DNA of 64,000 nt from Plectrocnemia conspersa (GCA_009617715.1 VTFK01000378.1:294827-358826), one strand, 5' to 3'; positions 11,790 to 24,410 are shown, counted from the stretch's first letter. Notes: a model not told the origin generated them from the letters alone. Translations and numbers: made by a program.

Positions 11790-12110
11790 TAGGATGAATC
11801 ATTTCAAATATCTATGGATGCGAAATGTGAACTTTACGAATTAATATAATATTTTGACTAGAAGCTTTTGAAATGTGGCTTTATAGGGGTATAGTTAAAG
11901 TTCCATGGGCTAAAATAATCTCTAATGACTGGATTCTCTCGCGGATCTGAGGTCTGAAATATGAACTTCTTCATATCTCAATAATGTGAAAAAATAATAT
12001 ATATTGATAGCGAAACATACGTCTATGAACGAAGATGACAGCATAAGTCTTTCATGCAGCATAGGACCGGGAGGAATATTTGGAATCAAATAATCAGTAA
12101 AGTGAAAATG
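11790..12110 (+). pseudogene. C-terminal remnant of an RTE-like retrotransposon ORF
   Basis: The plus strand reads MNHFKYLWMRNVN, then SFEMWLYRGIVKVPWAKI, and later RTGRNIWNQI. These match the region after the polymerase domain in RTE-like elements (F.YLG...EAFEMWLYRR.L.IPW...). Frame changes and stops break it. Confidence 0.65.
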
Positions 12111-14034
12111 ACAAGAGAAATATGAATAATTATCTCAGGTAAGATAATATATAGATAAAATAAATAGTTTGTGGAAGTCAGATTAATAATTATTATCCTC
12201 TTGTTTAGAATTGAAGTCAACATGAATGAAATATAATTTATTCAAAATATTTGAGAGCAATCTACTACTTTATTTAAAGTTTAGTTTGTTAATATATCAT
12301 ATATTAATAAAATAAATAATGGGATTTGTATATTATTTCTTTCATAATCTATTCGGTAAAGACCTATTGTCCTCGTGCAGTGTTTGACATTTGCAATGAA
12401 TCACATTTTTATCGTTGTTTCTGTTATTAAGTGTTAAACTTTTCGTATAGGTATGAGCCCCGTCGAGGTTTATGTATAGATGACCTCATGCGTTGATATT
12501 ATATTATACTCGACGTTGCCTGTATTTTTACAGAACCGGTTTATTTTTCATTAAGTGCAAAGGGTCCACCGGTAAAGGTCCAAAAAATAAAGTTAAAGTG
12601 AAAACGTTTGCGAATTCGAGACACGATAAAGCTCAAGTTACACGTCGGCTGCAAAAATAATATTAATATTAAGCTATGGTTTTGACTCAATACAATACTG
12701 AAATGATGAATATTAAGTGTCATTATTTCAATGAGACAGTTTAGAACTGTCATAAAAAATATTTCAAATAAAATCGATAACTAAAATAAATAAAACGTCA
12801 TAGAACTACTAAAATATGTTTATATATGATAATCTTTCATTGCAAAATTACAAGCGTAAGCCCAACGCGTTACAACGAAATAAACACAATCAACACTCAT
12901 AAGTAATTAGTGAATAACTAGACTGAAATCATTCTGTAAATTAATGACACATATTTAAATATTTAAAACTTCATTAAAACTTACAATCGACTCGATTTTA
13001 TTTTAATTATTCATATGAAGAATTTTAGATAAATGCTGTATCTCCTTTTAATACATAAGCTTTTTCAGTCAACTATCTATAAATATGAGTAACATATTTT
13101 GGGTGTTATCAAACAGACAGACTTTATAAATCAATAATCAAATTGTTATATTTGTATGTTCAAGTATTAAATCTTTTAAAAACATCAAGTGGCAGTGAGT
13201 ACTATTTATTATTTTTATAATGAAAATATTTAATATTATAATTACTCTAGTAAAAGTAGAAATATTTAGATAGCTCAAAATATATTTCCAGCTAATATAT
13301 TATAAAATAACGTAAACCATTACAGAATGTATGTATATTATAAACATAAAAAGGCGATTAATTAATCTTGCTCTTATTTTAAATATAATTTCACATACTA
13401 TCTTTAGCTATTAAATATTTATCATGGAATCAAATTACAAAAACTATTTTTTAACGATTTACGATTCTATGTCACGGATTACATATTATATTTGATTTTT
13501 TTACGGTTTCTCAAATATATTCATCGTCATATATATTCATGTTTTATAAACTCTGAAAGTATATTGATAGGCTAATTAATTAATTTAAAACACAATAAAA
13601 CGGCATTTAAAAACCATTAGATATACTTATAAAATGAGGTTTTTAGCAGAATAATTTCTACTGTTGTTTATAACATATAACCTTTCACTTGAAAGCTGCT
13701 AGTTTATTAATATCTACAATGTTGTATAAATATAATATGCATACAATACATGTACTTGACTACTTGAAAATAATTCTTATTTTTAAAAATTAAAATTAAA
13801 TTAAGAACATCTTGATCTAACAGATTACTACAATGTGTCTTGATGAGCAAACAATACATAGTATTATTACAATACACAATAAAATAATGCAAATAAGTTA
13901 TAAAATAATACATAATAAGAAAATAATTTATAAATAATGCCAACCGGGACAGCTCACAATTTTAATTAAAAAAAAATGTTTTAAAACCTAATATATACGA
14001 TCTAGCTCAATTTTATATATTCATCACGATGATC
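12111..14034. other. AT-rich non-coding stretch, no gene seen
   Basis: A 35-bp segment after TTTTTACAG at about 12,536 is followed by a GTAAAG donor-like site (GTAAAG at 12,573), but it carries a stop and no recognisable peptide. The open frames at 12,541-12,753 and 13,707-13,943 are low-complexity. Confidence 0.45.
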
Positions 14035-14190
14035 AGTAAGAGTAGAAAAATCTGTGATGATCGATCGAATGTATAATTATATAATAATCACTAATTTCAA
14101 TCCCCCAGACTCGATGGAAATTGAAAAACACTAAAATTCATATAGGACTCGAACTCAAGTCAATAATTTTAATCATTTATCTACATTATT
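14035..14190 (-). repeat. tRNA-derived SINE copy 1
   Basis: The reverse complement carries a pol III B-box-like GAGTTCGAGTCC (14145-14156), then the family body, ending in GATCGATCATCACAGA. It shares the body with the copies near 24.2, 26.7, 33.1 and 52.8 kb. It abuts the left end of the 2-kb duplicated segment. Confidence 0.7.
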
Positions 14191-14199
14191 ATTTTTCCG

Positions 14200-16335
14200 C
14201 GTTTCTAATATACGAATAGAGAGACATTTGCAAAATGTTTTCCAAACGCTACAAATTCTCTGAGGTGGGATATTTATAGTATACGAGTACAATATTTGAC
14301 CGTGGAATATGATATGATAAGCACATGTCAAGTTGAGAATAAGCTGATGGGTTAGTCACACAGACATATTTTTTTGAGTTAGGTATATATATGTATACCA
14401 CACTATTTGGTTTTTGATGGGATTTTAACGCGAAGTTGATGAGATTTCTCTTTTCGTTGTTGAAGTGGTTGTTATGGTGACCACTAAATTGTGATTAATG
14501 GCACAGCTAGTTGAAAACCCCTACAAATGATTTATTTCAAAGCAAATTTCATATAATAATTAAGTATAACTACATTTAATCAGCTTTAGTATTTAAAACA
14601 TGTTTTAAAAAATTATAAACTGGTTTTTAATTCTACACATTGCTCCAAAAAAACTGGTTTTAACGCGGTTTTTTATAATACATAAAATATATTAAAAATT
14701 TTTGACAAAGCTTGAGCCTATTTTAATCTTTTAATTCTTACTATTTGAGAATTTTCTGAATATTAAATAATTAAATCGGCAATTTTAAAATAAGAAAGGT
14801 ATGATCATTTATCTGAATATAGATTATCGCATTATGAAATATTTCATTTAAAATATTGTAAAATTATTTTAAAATATTAAGTTGAAAATATTTCCTCAAA
14901 GAAATATTTTTTTGATATCAGTGAACGAACGATTTTTAATAGGCGCTAATTATTTGAATATCGCAAAATTACTTAAATATTATCGATGCCATTAAAGCAT
15001 GTTAAAATAAATTGATATTTAATACTGATTTTTTGTTCATTAATTAAATAAATTAATTAAAAGCTTCTTATTGAGATTAAAAATCAAATAACCAAAAGTC
15101 ACTTATTAAATTGCTTCAAAATGTTAAGCAAATTCTTTTGAAGCAGCTGGAATATTTCTGGCAAAAACTAAAACATTATCATTAAACAAATTTTATCACA
15201 TACATGATAAGAATTGTCTTTTTAATGTAAACTAAATTTGTCTCTAAAAGAAAGCTTAAAAATAAAAATTAGACAATTTTGTGATAATGATGACGTTGAA
15301 AGATCACTTTAAAAACAATATTTTTGCCACAAAGATAAAAAAATTCTTTATAAAAGTATTATATTGCACCCTTAAATAATTGTATTTTTAGCTAATTCAT
15401 CAAATCACTTTTGCTTTGATTTTTTAAAGAAAGTTAAAGTTCTGAGTCTTAGAATTACAAGATATAAGAAAAAAGATAAACGATCTGATATAAAATATTT
15501 TTTATTTATTTTAGTGATTTTGCTGTAATTATATTTACTATAGTTGCTTTTATCGTTTTTACGACTACTTGTGACACGTGGCTATTTGAATTATTTGGCT
15601 AGGATTAAACCTGATTACAGTTTTATCGCCACATGAATTAAAAAGACTTACTTTTTATGTAAAAACGCCAACATAACATATTATTTTATCTTAAAAACCA
15701 AGTACCATCGTTGTTATGCAATTTATATAGTAAAAAATCACACTTTATTTTCTAGAATATCAAAGCAAGTCTTAAATTAATTAATTATATTCTATGTATC
15801 ATTACAATCAATAATACATATGTGTAATATTTTAAAGCTATATAATATATAATATACAAATGCAATTTTATATCAGCGTATCTTATTTTTATAGCTATAA
15901 AAATCTCTTTTGAAAATATGGATATACCAATTCATAAAAACTAATGACCCTGAAGATAATTTAACGAAATTGATTGCACTCATATTGAAGAATCATTTTG
16001 CCGCATATTCAGTAATTTAGAATCTTTCCATAAATACTGATATTTTAATGAAAAATAAAGTTTCGAACCATTTAGCTACGCAAGAGGTAATTTTAAGTTA
16101 ATATTAAAGATCATGCTGCATTATATAATATTTATAGATATAATAATACACTATAGTTTATAATAATTAAACTTATAGTATTATGTTATGGCATAACCTT
16201 GTTCTGACTAACCACTAGAATTACACGTAATAATTCCAGTAAAAGGGATATTACGTAACGTTTGTTTATAGTATTGTGCATATGTATATTGTATATACAC
16301 TTACATAAAATCAATATTGTTTATTTTAGATAAAC
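14200..16335 (+). repeat. large duplicated segment, copy D1
   Basis: This segment is collinear with 46,278-47,990 in the same orientation. Near-identical blocks include ACGAGTACAATATTTGACCG, GTTGTTATGGTGACC, ATCTGATTACAGTTTT-like blocks, GTGACACGTG and GGGATATTACGTAACGTTT. In between, the two copies differ by many indels. No open frame is kept in both copies, and no terminal inverted repeats or transposase were found. It could be an old segmental duplication or a non-autonomous element. Confidence 0.8.
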
Positions 16336-16689
16336 TTATTTTATTACACAGTAATGAATATATCTTATAATTTAAAATGATTATTAGTCTCATTATTGAC
16401 ATGGCATTTTGTCAATGTTAGGTTCCAAATAATTATGTTGATTAAATCGTTAGCATAAAGTTAGTTATTCTATTGTAATTATAGAAATGCTATCATTTGT
16501 CAGATAGTATGTCAGCATCCCACATTTTTTTTGATATTATTTTGATAAATCACGTGATTAATAAAGATATACTATTTAATCCAATGTAATTTATTCCAGG
16601 GAAATGTTATTTCAAACTAGAACCCTTAATTATAATTATCGAATTCCTTGAAATACGTAATATAGATATGAAACATAAACGAGTATTTA

Positions 16690-16860
16690 CATAATCGTTT
16701 TATTTGTTTTGGAGCCGTAGGAGCGCGAAGATCTAATCGTTCATTAGCCTCCTTGATACATTCTCGTTCAAGGGGGAGATAATTCAGAAAGCTATTCAAC
16801 AATTCAGTGAAGTATCTATTCCATAAACTTAATTACCAGAACCCGGAATTGACTCTCAAG
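16690..16860 (-). other. unexplained GC-richer open stretch (possible exon or relic)
   Basis: The minus strand is open for about 68 codons. The distinctive part reads TELLNSFLNYLPLERE, then CIKEANERLDLRAPTAP. Composition is richer in G+C than the flanks. There is no Met-led ORF and a stop lies just upstream. The plus strand also has short open pieces. I do not recognise the peptide. It may be a host exon or a fragment of an unknown repeat. Confidence 0.25.
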
Positions 16861-17649
16861 GCGATTCTGTGCATCGTAGCGTTAATAGCACAACATTTTC
16901 TATACATATATACATATATTTTATTAGACAAACACGAGTATTTTACTAGATATACTACAATTTAACTGTTCATTAGAGTGCATATTTGTGTATAATTAAT
17001 TTATAAACATATAATATAATGATTTCTTTATTGTTGGAGAAGAAGACACATAATACAGACGGTAGGCCATTTACTTGATAACATAAATAATCACTTAAAA
17101 AATACTGTTATTTCGTCATACTAAATATAAAGAGCTATTGTTTTTTACATATGATTATAATAATTGTATAAATTAGCAGTAAATATTTTTTCCATTCTAG
17201 TCTTCTGTACCAGCGATAAGCAACTCAAAGCGGTCGTTTAATTTGCTAAATTGAAACTGTTTTCAACTAAGACAATGTATTAATCTATACGATAATAACT
17301 TTGTATTTATTTTATCAGCGCCTTACTTAAGCTTTTGCAATATACATAAAAGTAACAAGATACTATCGATAATATCGATCTTTACCCGAGACACAGCTAG
17401 TTAATAGCGATACCAATAATTGTATGTCATGTCAATAGGTGTACATAAGTTTATCAATAATCCTGGAAGCTACGAGTCATCAAGCTACATAATAGCTGTC
17501 GATTTTTCGCGTATATAATTTTTTTTAGCGCCATGAATTTTTTTTATTGCAAATCTAACCAACATGACTTGACAGATTTTCTTAGTACATTATGATGGCT
17601 ATAATACAAACGATATTTATATAAAAACATATAAAAGTGCACATATAAA
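16861..17649. other. AT-rich stretch between two open islands
   Basis: Nothing recognisable is seen. Confidence 0.4.
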
Positions 17650-17875
17650 ATAGATGAGCACCATCCCATATATTATTTTTATCAGCTCTTCATAGCTATA
17701 GCCGAAAAAATCCTTGTGTTTGGAAAGCTCGTTGAGAAGCTGGATGTCTCGTGCAAGAGGAACGTTCTCAAGCGCTGAGGTCCTGGTCGCAACGGGAAAG
17801 AATAAGGAACGCGATCGCGACTCTTCAGGGTACTCTAAAGCCCAGACGAAAATCGCCGAGATGCACTGAATTGTA
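17650..17875 (-). other. unexplained GC-rich open stretch (possible exon or relic)
   Basis: The minus strand is preceded by an acceptor-like ATACAATTCAG (about 17,878-17,868) and is open for roughly 80 codons. It includes ISAIFVWALEYPEES, then ATRTSALENVPLARDIQLLN and ELSKHKDFFGYSYEEL. Codons look mixed and protein-like, unlike the AT-rich background. However, the plus strand is open for part of it too (AEKILVFGKLVEKLDV after TTTTTATCAG), so the strand is not certain. It is 0.8 kb from the other open island at 16.7 kb and on the same suggested strand. The peptide is not recognised. Confidence 0.3.
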
Positions 17876-17899
17876 TATATGGATTGAAATTATACTAGG

Positions 17900-20800
17900 A
17901 TTTTAAATAACGGTATTATCGAGAAAGAAAACGGGCAATACCGGTATACTAGTTATAACTTTAAATTATTATTCTATTTAATTTGTAATAAAAAACTAAA
18001 TACAAATACCGCTCGCATGTTTCGCCATGTTAATTGAATATTAAATATTTTAATTATATCCATTTTAATGTTTACAAAGCAGATGTAATTATTTTTGGTA
18101 GAAGTTTGCGAATTTGTTGATTGCTTTTTACATTAATAATTAATTACAATTATATTACAACTATACCTAATTGTCATGTTAAGTATCTTTAAGTCATTTA
18201 AAATCAAATTGTATGCATTATTAGTAAATTTATAATATTAATTATTGTTGTATATTAATACATCCTTGCAAATTTTGCAAAAAATCTAGGGAATCAAGGG
18301 TCGGAACAATCTATTTGAAGATAATGAATGAAAATGTAGTAACTACTGCAGTTTTCCCGTTTTTTTTTTTTTAAATATAATAAATAAGCGGGTCAGATTT
18401 TTATTTTATTAATGTCGGAAACTTATTTATAAATATTTTGTCTTTCAAACAATAAGACGCGTTAAAACAAACTACCTTACCTTACGGTACTTCTAAAAAT
18501 ACTTTATACGCTGATCCTTGTGCTATCTATGAGTACTAAAAAAATCAATAAGACGACTGTGTACAAAAAAAAATGTTTATCCCATTTATTTCTTCACGTT
18601 CATTCATTCATTACATTATCGAAAAAAATATTTTTAAAAATGCGGCGCGTCAAATCTTTCTACTTTTGGAGCAATAAGTATAGGAAAGCATAATCTTTGA
18701 CAATACAAAAATGTTACCCTGCACATAAAACTATTATTTTCCCACCATTTGGTTATTATGAATTGACCATTAGTACCGTTTCTCTTTTAAGGCGTAAACA
18801 TTACTTGAGAGTCTAAAAAGCGATGCAATTGGCTCGCAAACATCCTCATCTGAGAATCGCCAGAACTGTCTCAAACTAGCGTTATAAAATATGTGACATT
18901 AAGTCACAGCAGCAGAGACAATATCGTCACAAAATACAGTAACGGATGGTCAGAAAACACAATGATAATAATACAACTCGACAAGCCAGCGAAGACTATC
19001 CGACTTTCAAGACCTGCGATTTTAACTTCACTGCCTTATAGCAACATATATTTTTTAATTTATATATTTTTATAAAATAAGCTATTACTTTAATTTGGTT
19101 ACAAAACCCAAAAATAATATATAATACATTTGTTTTAAATTAAGTATAATACATTTACATAAAAAATCTTTGAATATCGAATAATTTTATTTTGAATAAT
19201 ATTCCCCCCCCTAAAACGTTATTTATTACAACTAATGCGCTTTTTTATTTTTTATTTTTCTAAAATAATTTTAAGAATAAAATTATATACATATATCTGC
19301 GAATGTTATAAATGCGTTTTGCACGATTAATCTATCCCGCATGTGACAAGTACAGGTGTATCGAATATTTGAAATTTTTGGCGATTATGTTTATTACTCC
19401 CAGGATTCATAGCTAATTAAATAGTACTGGATCTTGTAATTGAATATCCTACTTATAGTCCTATATTTTGTTAGAAACACACACAGTCAGTGTTTGATAG
19501 TTGATTGCTTAAAATTAAAATATATAGTTTTATCTCTATTATGGCTTTACAATAGAAATGTAAAAAAGTTTATTCATGTACTACGAAAATATGTATTCAT
19601 TATATTGAAAATATTATATATTTCTTTCCTAAGACTAACTGTAATTTTATATAACAAGATATTTGTACATCATGTTCGTGATTGGTTAATGAGAATAGTT
19701 CTTAGCTATTCATAACAGACTTCTATTATATTATATTATAGTTAGTTAACAAGCAACAAATAAATCCTTATGATATGCATTATTTTTATTTAATTCATTA
19801 TATAAATTAACTATAATCGATTCCAGAGTTCGATAAGCTTGCAAAAATGCGTCTGTTACACACTTTGAACAACACACTTTATTTATTTTATATTTATTAT
19901 CTATCAGTCTGACGCATATCATTAATCAGTTTTGCGCAGCTGATTCATCTGAGTTGATAATTCATTGTGAAAATATAGGACATTCCCATAAATATAATGC
20001 AATAAACAATATATGAAGTGAACTAAATAAATGATAGTTATGAAAAGGTCTTGAAACTGAAACTCTTGACTTAGTAAAGTTAAGTAATAAAGGCTTACAG
20101 TAACAACTAATATTCTAATTCGAAATTTTATTTTTAAGTGGACTCGTTCCATATGTTCCTTTTTCATTTATAAATAAATAATAAAAAAAATGTTGAGTCA
20201 TAAAAATGTTTCTGGTCTTGAACGTATGACTCGCAGTACATCACATAACAGTTGCATGCACCTGTTCCTAAATATAATATTTTAATCTTTCAAAAATAAC
20301 TTGGCTAAGTAGTCTGTTTTGAACCGATTTTTATTACATCTAGATATCGATATATTTTATTAAACTTAAGAAGCGGTATACTTTTTTTAATTTTGCCAAG
20401 TATTGGATCAAACTAAATATGTAATGCATTATGTAATTGAATCAAAATAACATAATAACCACATTTAGAAAATTTGGGTAGAATTTCAACGATCTCAATT
20501 GATCCAACAATTAATCAACGTCACTTAAGCTACGTCGATCGTTGTATTATTTTAGATTACGCCAACTTTATTCGCGCTCTATTTTTGTGTATTGGATTCG
20601 TTCATCAAAAAAAAAACGTGCTCTTTACCGTTCCTCGAAATTTTACATACATATGTATGTACCCATTTCAACAATGTAATATTTGCGTGGCAAATATCAG
20701 GGTTTTGTCAGTTGACCTTTCATGAATAGATGAAACGTGTAAGGCTTTTTTGACATGTGAATACTAAAAACAGATCAATGGAATAATTATATTAGTACAT

Positions 20801-21685
20801 AATATTTTGACATGACTGTTTTTATTTATAACTTATCGAAACGAGGTCTTGAGAATTAGACACAAATGTAACAAAAATAATGACCTGAATGCTCAGTAAA
20901 AATTACAAGACGTAAACATGACACCAAAACAGCTCACTCAGATATTGAATATCAAAGGTGTGTTAAAATACTTGCACGGAATTCATATACAATGTATGCG
21001 AATGTATAATAGCTGTTAAATCATAACATTTATAGAACCACCATTCATAGTTTTTCTCTTGACAAGATTTTTAATTATATTCTTATGATTGATTGTGACA
21101 TATTATGACACATGGCACACATTTAATTCATTTAATTAAAAATGATTATAAGAGTAGATCTTGAATATAGAAAAAGTTAAATTTATTGGTTGACTTTAAA
21201 TTTAATGTTGTTTTTTACTCACAATATATTATAATAAAATATAGGATCATTTTGATTGCTATATTTGTTTTTAAGGAAAAAAACAGGATCTAAGTAAAGA
21301 AATAATAAAAAAGAAAAATGACTCATAAGCCAATTTTTTATGCGAAAAAATATCAGTGAATGTCAAGGAAAATATAAATATAAAACAAAATGTAATCGCA
21401 GAACAGATAAAATCCTTGCTTAGTTAAAATGTATTTTTCCATTTAAATTTAACATCATATGCCCATCCCACATTTAATTATTTCATGTGTCATCAATGGG
21501 TTCATATTGTTATAAATTGGCGGGTCTCTCACCGATGCCATCAATTCGATATTGTTGGGACCAAAAAAATCAATGAATGATGAGAATAAATCCTGAGATC
21601 TTTGATATAACTCGGCGACTCTTCTCGGTTTTTAGGTTCAAAGTCTATTGCGACTCTCGGTAGCTCCAGCTATCAATATTCCAAA
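17900..21685. other. AT-rich non-coding stretch, no gene seen
   Basis: Open frames at 18,893-19,075, 19,440-19,715, 19,922-20,167 and 20,474-20,725 have no family resemblance, and their residues reflect AT-rich codons. No RNA genes or clear transposon ends are seen. Confidence 0.5.
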
Positions 21686-21865
21686 ACTCATATTCTGTAG
21701 TTAGTATAAATAATCGAACAAGTTTAGCATTTAACATAAGTTATGTTTTTTTTTTGCATATAATTCATGACGTTTATAAATTAAAGAGGAACCAATGAGA
21801 CAAAATCACCATTAGCAAGTACTTCAAATCCGCATGATTCAATTAATCAGTGAATGGGTTATGAT

Positions 21866-22488
21866 TAGGGATTCCAATTCCGGGCCAAAATTTTGATCCC
21901 GGGAACAAAGTCGATCCCGGGATCCCGGGACCAGTCCCGGGATAATTTTCATGTTATTTTATCGACTAAAATAATTTAAAATGAATAATACAATATATTT
22001 TTACATCTGTTTTTTATAACGTACAATGTATAAAGTACGTATAATTTTAGTCTTGGACTTAAAATAGAAAATAATATAATAAAAAAAAAAATAAAAAGGG
22101 AGGGTCTTATATATTTATTTGAGAAGAAAAAAATGAACTTTTGACAATGTATGCACATACCTATGTACATTCATAGACACAAAATTGAAAACATTATTTT
22201 GTATAAAACTCACGAAGTAACATCAAAGCATTATCATTTAGCCTTGAACTGATTTTGGTTCCTAAGCAGCCTGCTGCTGAAAAACGTTCAGTTCATCAGC
22301 CTCAAAGATTCACAGATGACAGTGCAACTCGCGCAAGTTTGTTATAACGATGTTGTCAATAATAATTCGATTGTGTAGCTTGATAAATCAACCAATCCGA
22401 AAAAATTCGGGATTATGTTTTATAATCCCGGGACTCATCGGGTAAAAACAGGATCCCGGGATTCGGGATCCCGGGATTGGAATCCCTA
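21866..22488 (-). mobile_element. internally deleted hAT element
   Basis: The ends are TAGGGATTCCAATTCCGGG and the matching CCCGGGATTGGAATCCCTA. They are flanked by 8-bp target copies GTTATGAT (21858-21865) and ATTATGAT (22489-22496), with one mismatch. Multiple CCCGGGAT words fill both subterminal regions. It retains only the C-terminal dimerisation part of a hAT transposase on the minus strand (22194-22289). Confidence 0.9.
22194..22289 (-). pseudogene. hAT transposase C-terminal fragment
   Basis: The minus strand reads ERFSAAGCLGTKISSRLND, then NALMLLREFYTK and a stop, the hAT dimerisation end (ERxFSxAG...R..L...). An in-frame stop lies just upstream. The catalytic and zinc-finger regions are gone, so the element could move only with help from an active relative. 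Confidence 0.8.
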
Positions 22489-22789
22489 ATTATGATGATA
22501 TTTTAAAGCAAAACATTTTTTTTGCCATAGTGACAAAAATTAAATGCGTTTACGTTAGTCATCGCTAGACAGTACATTTAGAGGTTGTCAAAAAACTTGT
22601 TTTTTTTTGTGATTTATTATTTATTTTGAATTATCTAGTATTTAATAATAAAACATATTCCAAAAGTTAGTGTAGGGAAAGTTATAAGGTAATGCTCTCA
22701 GAACAAATGAGAGTCATCTATTTATATGTTTATGCTAATTATAATGTGTTCAAACCATGATACTTCATTTCGCCCTCAAATAACCACAA

Positions 22790-23520
22790 AGACTGTAGGT
22801 AGTACAAAGAATTAAACAAGCTTAGCATTTAACCCTTTGAGTAGCGAGTTAATTTTACGAATATTTCCATAATTATTTCTGTTGTTATTTATTTATTATT
22901 ATTTAATATTGCATTTACAGTAAATAATAATAAAAAAAATCAGTGAATCTATTAGTTTTATTGCTTTGATTTATTGTATTAGTATGTTATAATAATTTAT
23001 TTTACATATTTATTATATATTATTCGGTTTTTGTGGATTTTTTTATATTAATACAGAGGCTTTCATTATTTTTTTATAAAATTGATATTAAATATTTTTT
23101 GTTACGTTAATTTATTTTGTACTCTTTAATTTATTTGTATTATATTGTATATAAATTATTAACAAAAAAAAAATTAAAAAAAATAATATTTAATTATAAT
23201 GTTTTTTATTTCTTCAGTTATATATGTAAATATATAACTTTCTGGGGTACCTCAAACAATGAAAGATCGACCGCCGTACATGTACGGCCATACTCCTCAA
23301 AGGGTTAATACAAGTCATCTTTTTTTTTGTAAATTATCGATCATCGACAAGTATTTGAAAAATGCATGATTCAACAAATCAGTGACTGGATTATGATGTT
23401 ATTTTAATGCACAGCAATTTTTTTGCCATAATGTTAAAAACTGAATCCGTAACGTTATTGTTAAGTCAGTCATCACTAGACAATACATTGACGAGGTTGT
23501 CAAAAGATCCTGTTTTGTCT
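22790..23520 (+). repeat. tandem duplicated segment, copy B (interrupted by a piggyBac-like MITE)
   Basis: This is the second copy of the segment at 21,690-22,612. It lacks the hAT insertion but is interrupted at its TTTAA site by a different element (22,833-23,304). Confidence 0.8.
22833..23304. mobile_element. piggyBac-like MITE with TTAA target duplication
   Basis: TTAA (22829-22832) is followed by CCCTTTGAGTA. At the other end the sequence reads TACTCCTCAAAGGG before TTAA (23305-23308). CCCTTTG tips with TTAA duplications are characteristic of piggyBac-type elements. There is no transposase frame. A perfect 16-bp palindrome GCCGTACATGTACGGC lies at 23273-23288, just inside the right end. 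Confidence 0.85.
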
Positions 23521-24202
23521 ATGACATACATATATCTAACTTTCAATAATTAAACCTACAAAATTCACTGATACTTTAAAGAAAAAAATCCTTATTCGAA
23601 AATAAATTATTTGTGAGATTTTCAATATATAAAACAAAATTATTTGTATTGGTTTAGTTTTTAAATTAAGATATAAACAAGAACGGCTCAGGCACCATTC
23701 GCATATTTGGATGGATCAGGACTACTTGTTAATTACTACAAAGTAATGAACTGTCCATACAAGTGCCGACAAAGTCAAATGAATGTTTCAGGTACCTGAA
23801 CTACCAAAGCTTTCTACACGATACGTAACAGACAATAATATAATCTGTTTAATATATGTATATATGTATATTATATTTATATATTATACACGGCGTGTTT
23901 GATCGTCATATAAGAAGAGATTAACCGCGCGATTAAGCAGTATAGTAGTAAAGTAACGAAGCTCTTGGTGGGTAATTAATTATTCTGTAATTGTTACAAA
24001 TGCATTTCTGTCACGAATAGAGTCAATGCACCTTATATTGGTCCCTAAATGGATTTCATGCTTGTCCATATGCAACTAGTGAGAAAACTTATCACTGCCG
24101 ATGAATCAATTCGTTAATATAATGCGGAAGCTACGAGAATTCTAAAGATCATATCATATCGTCACGTATTAACTTATTTGATTTGACGCATATGGAATGC
24201 AA
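23521..24202. other. AT-rich non-coding stretch, no gene seen
   Basis: Nothing recognisable is seen. Confidence 0.45.
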
Positions 24203-24410
24203 GTAACCAGTGGTAAATAACCCGACTAATACCTGAAAGACCTGAGTACGAATCTATTTTTTTTTCAATTTTCATCGATTTGTAATAAATAAATAATTAT
24301 AATTTCAATCGATCATAAAAGTTTTCCTAGATTTTTCTAATCTCACAGATGTGTGATTATTAATTAAAATAAAATTGCTCAGTGACATATATTGATTGTA
24401 AGCTATAATA
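24203..24410 (+). repeat. tRNA-derived SINE copy 2 (most complete)
   Basis: An A-box-like GTAACCAGTGGTAAAT (24203-24218) and a B-box-like GAGTACGAATCT (24244-24255) are spaced as in a tRNA-derived pol III promoter. They are followed by the family body (ATCGATCATAA...TTTTCCTAGATTT...AATCTCACAGATG) and an AT-rich tail with GATTGTAAGCTATAA. Confidence 0.75.

Larger units (their letters stand above)
21690..22612 (+). repeat. tandem duplicated segment, copy A (interrupted by a hAT element)
   Basis: Outside the inserted element, this segment aligns with 22,790-23,520. Shared pieces include AAGTTTAGCATTTAA versus AAGCTTAGCATTTAA, GCATGATTCAA..AATCAGTGA, and GTCATCGCTAGACAGTACATT versus GTCATCACTAGACAATACATT. 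The unit is about 0.3 kb without insertions. Confidence 0.8.

Noticed and set aside
14145..14156. Possible tRNA gene (B-box-like sequence), likewise at 24,244 and 52,825
   Set aside because: No cloverleaf can be completed, and the same body follows in several copies, so these are SINE heads rather than tRNA genes.
19440..19715. 91-codon plus-strand ORF, hydrophobic
   Set aside because: Composition is what AT-rich DNA gives by chance (Ile, Leu, Tyr, Phe, Lys). There is no family match and no splice or promoter context.
23117..23308. 63-codon ORF in copy B
   Set aside because: It lies wholly inside the non-coding piggyBac-like MITE and runs into its TIR.
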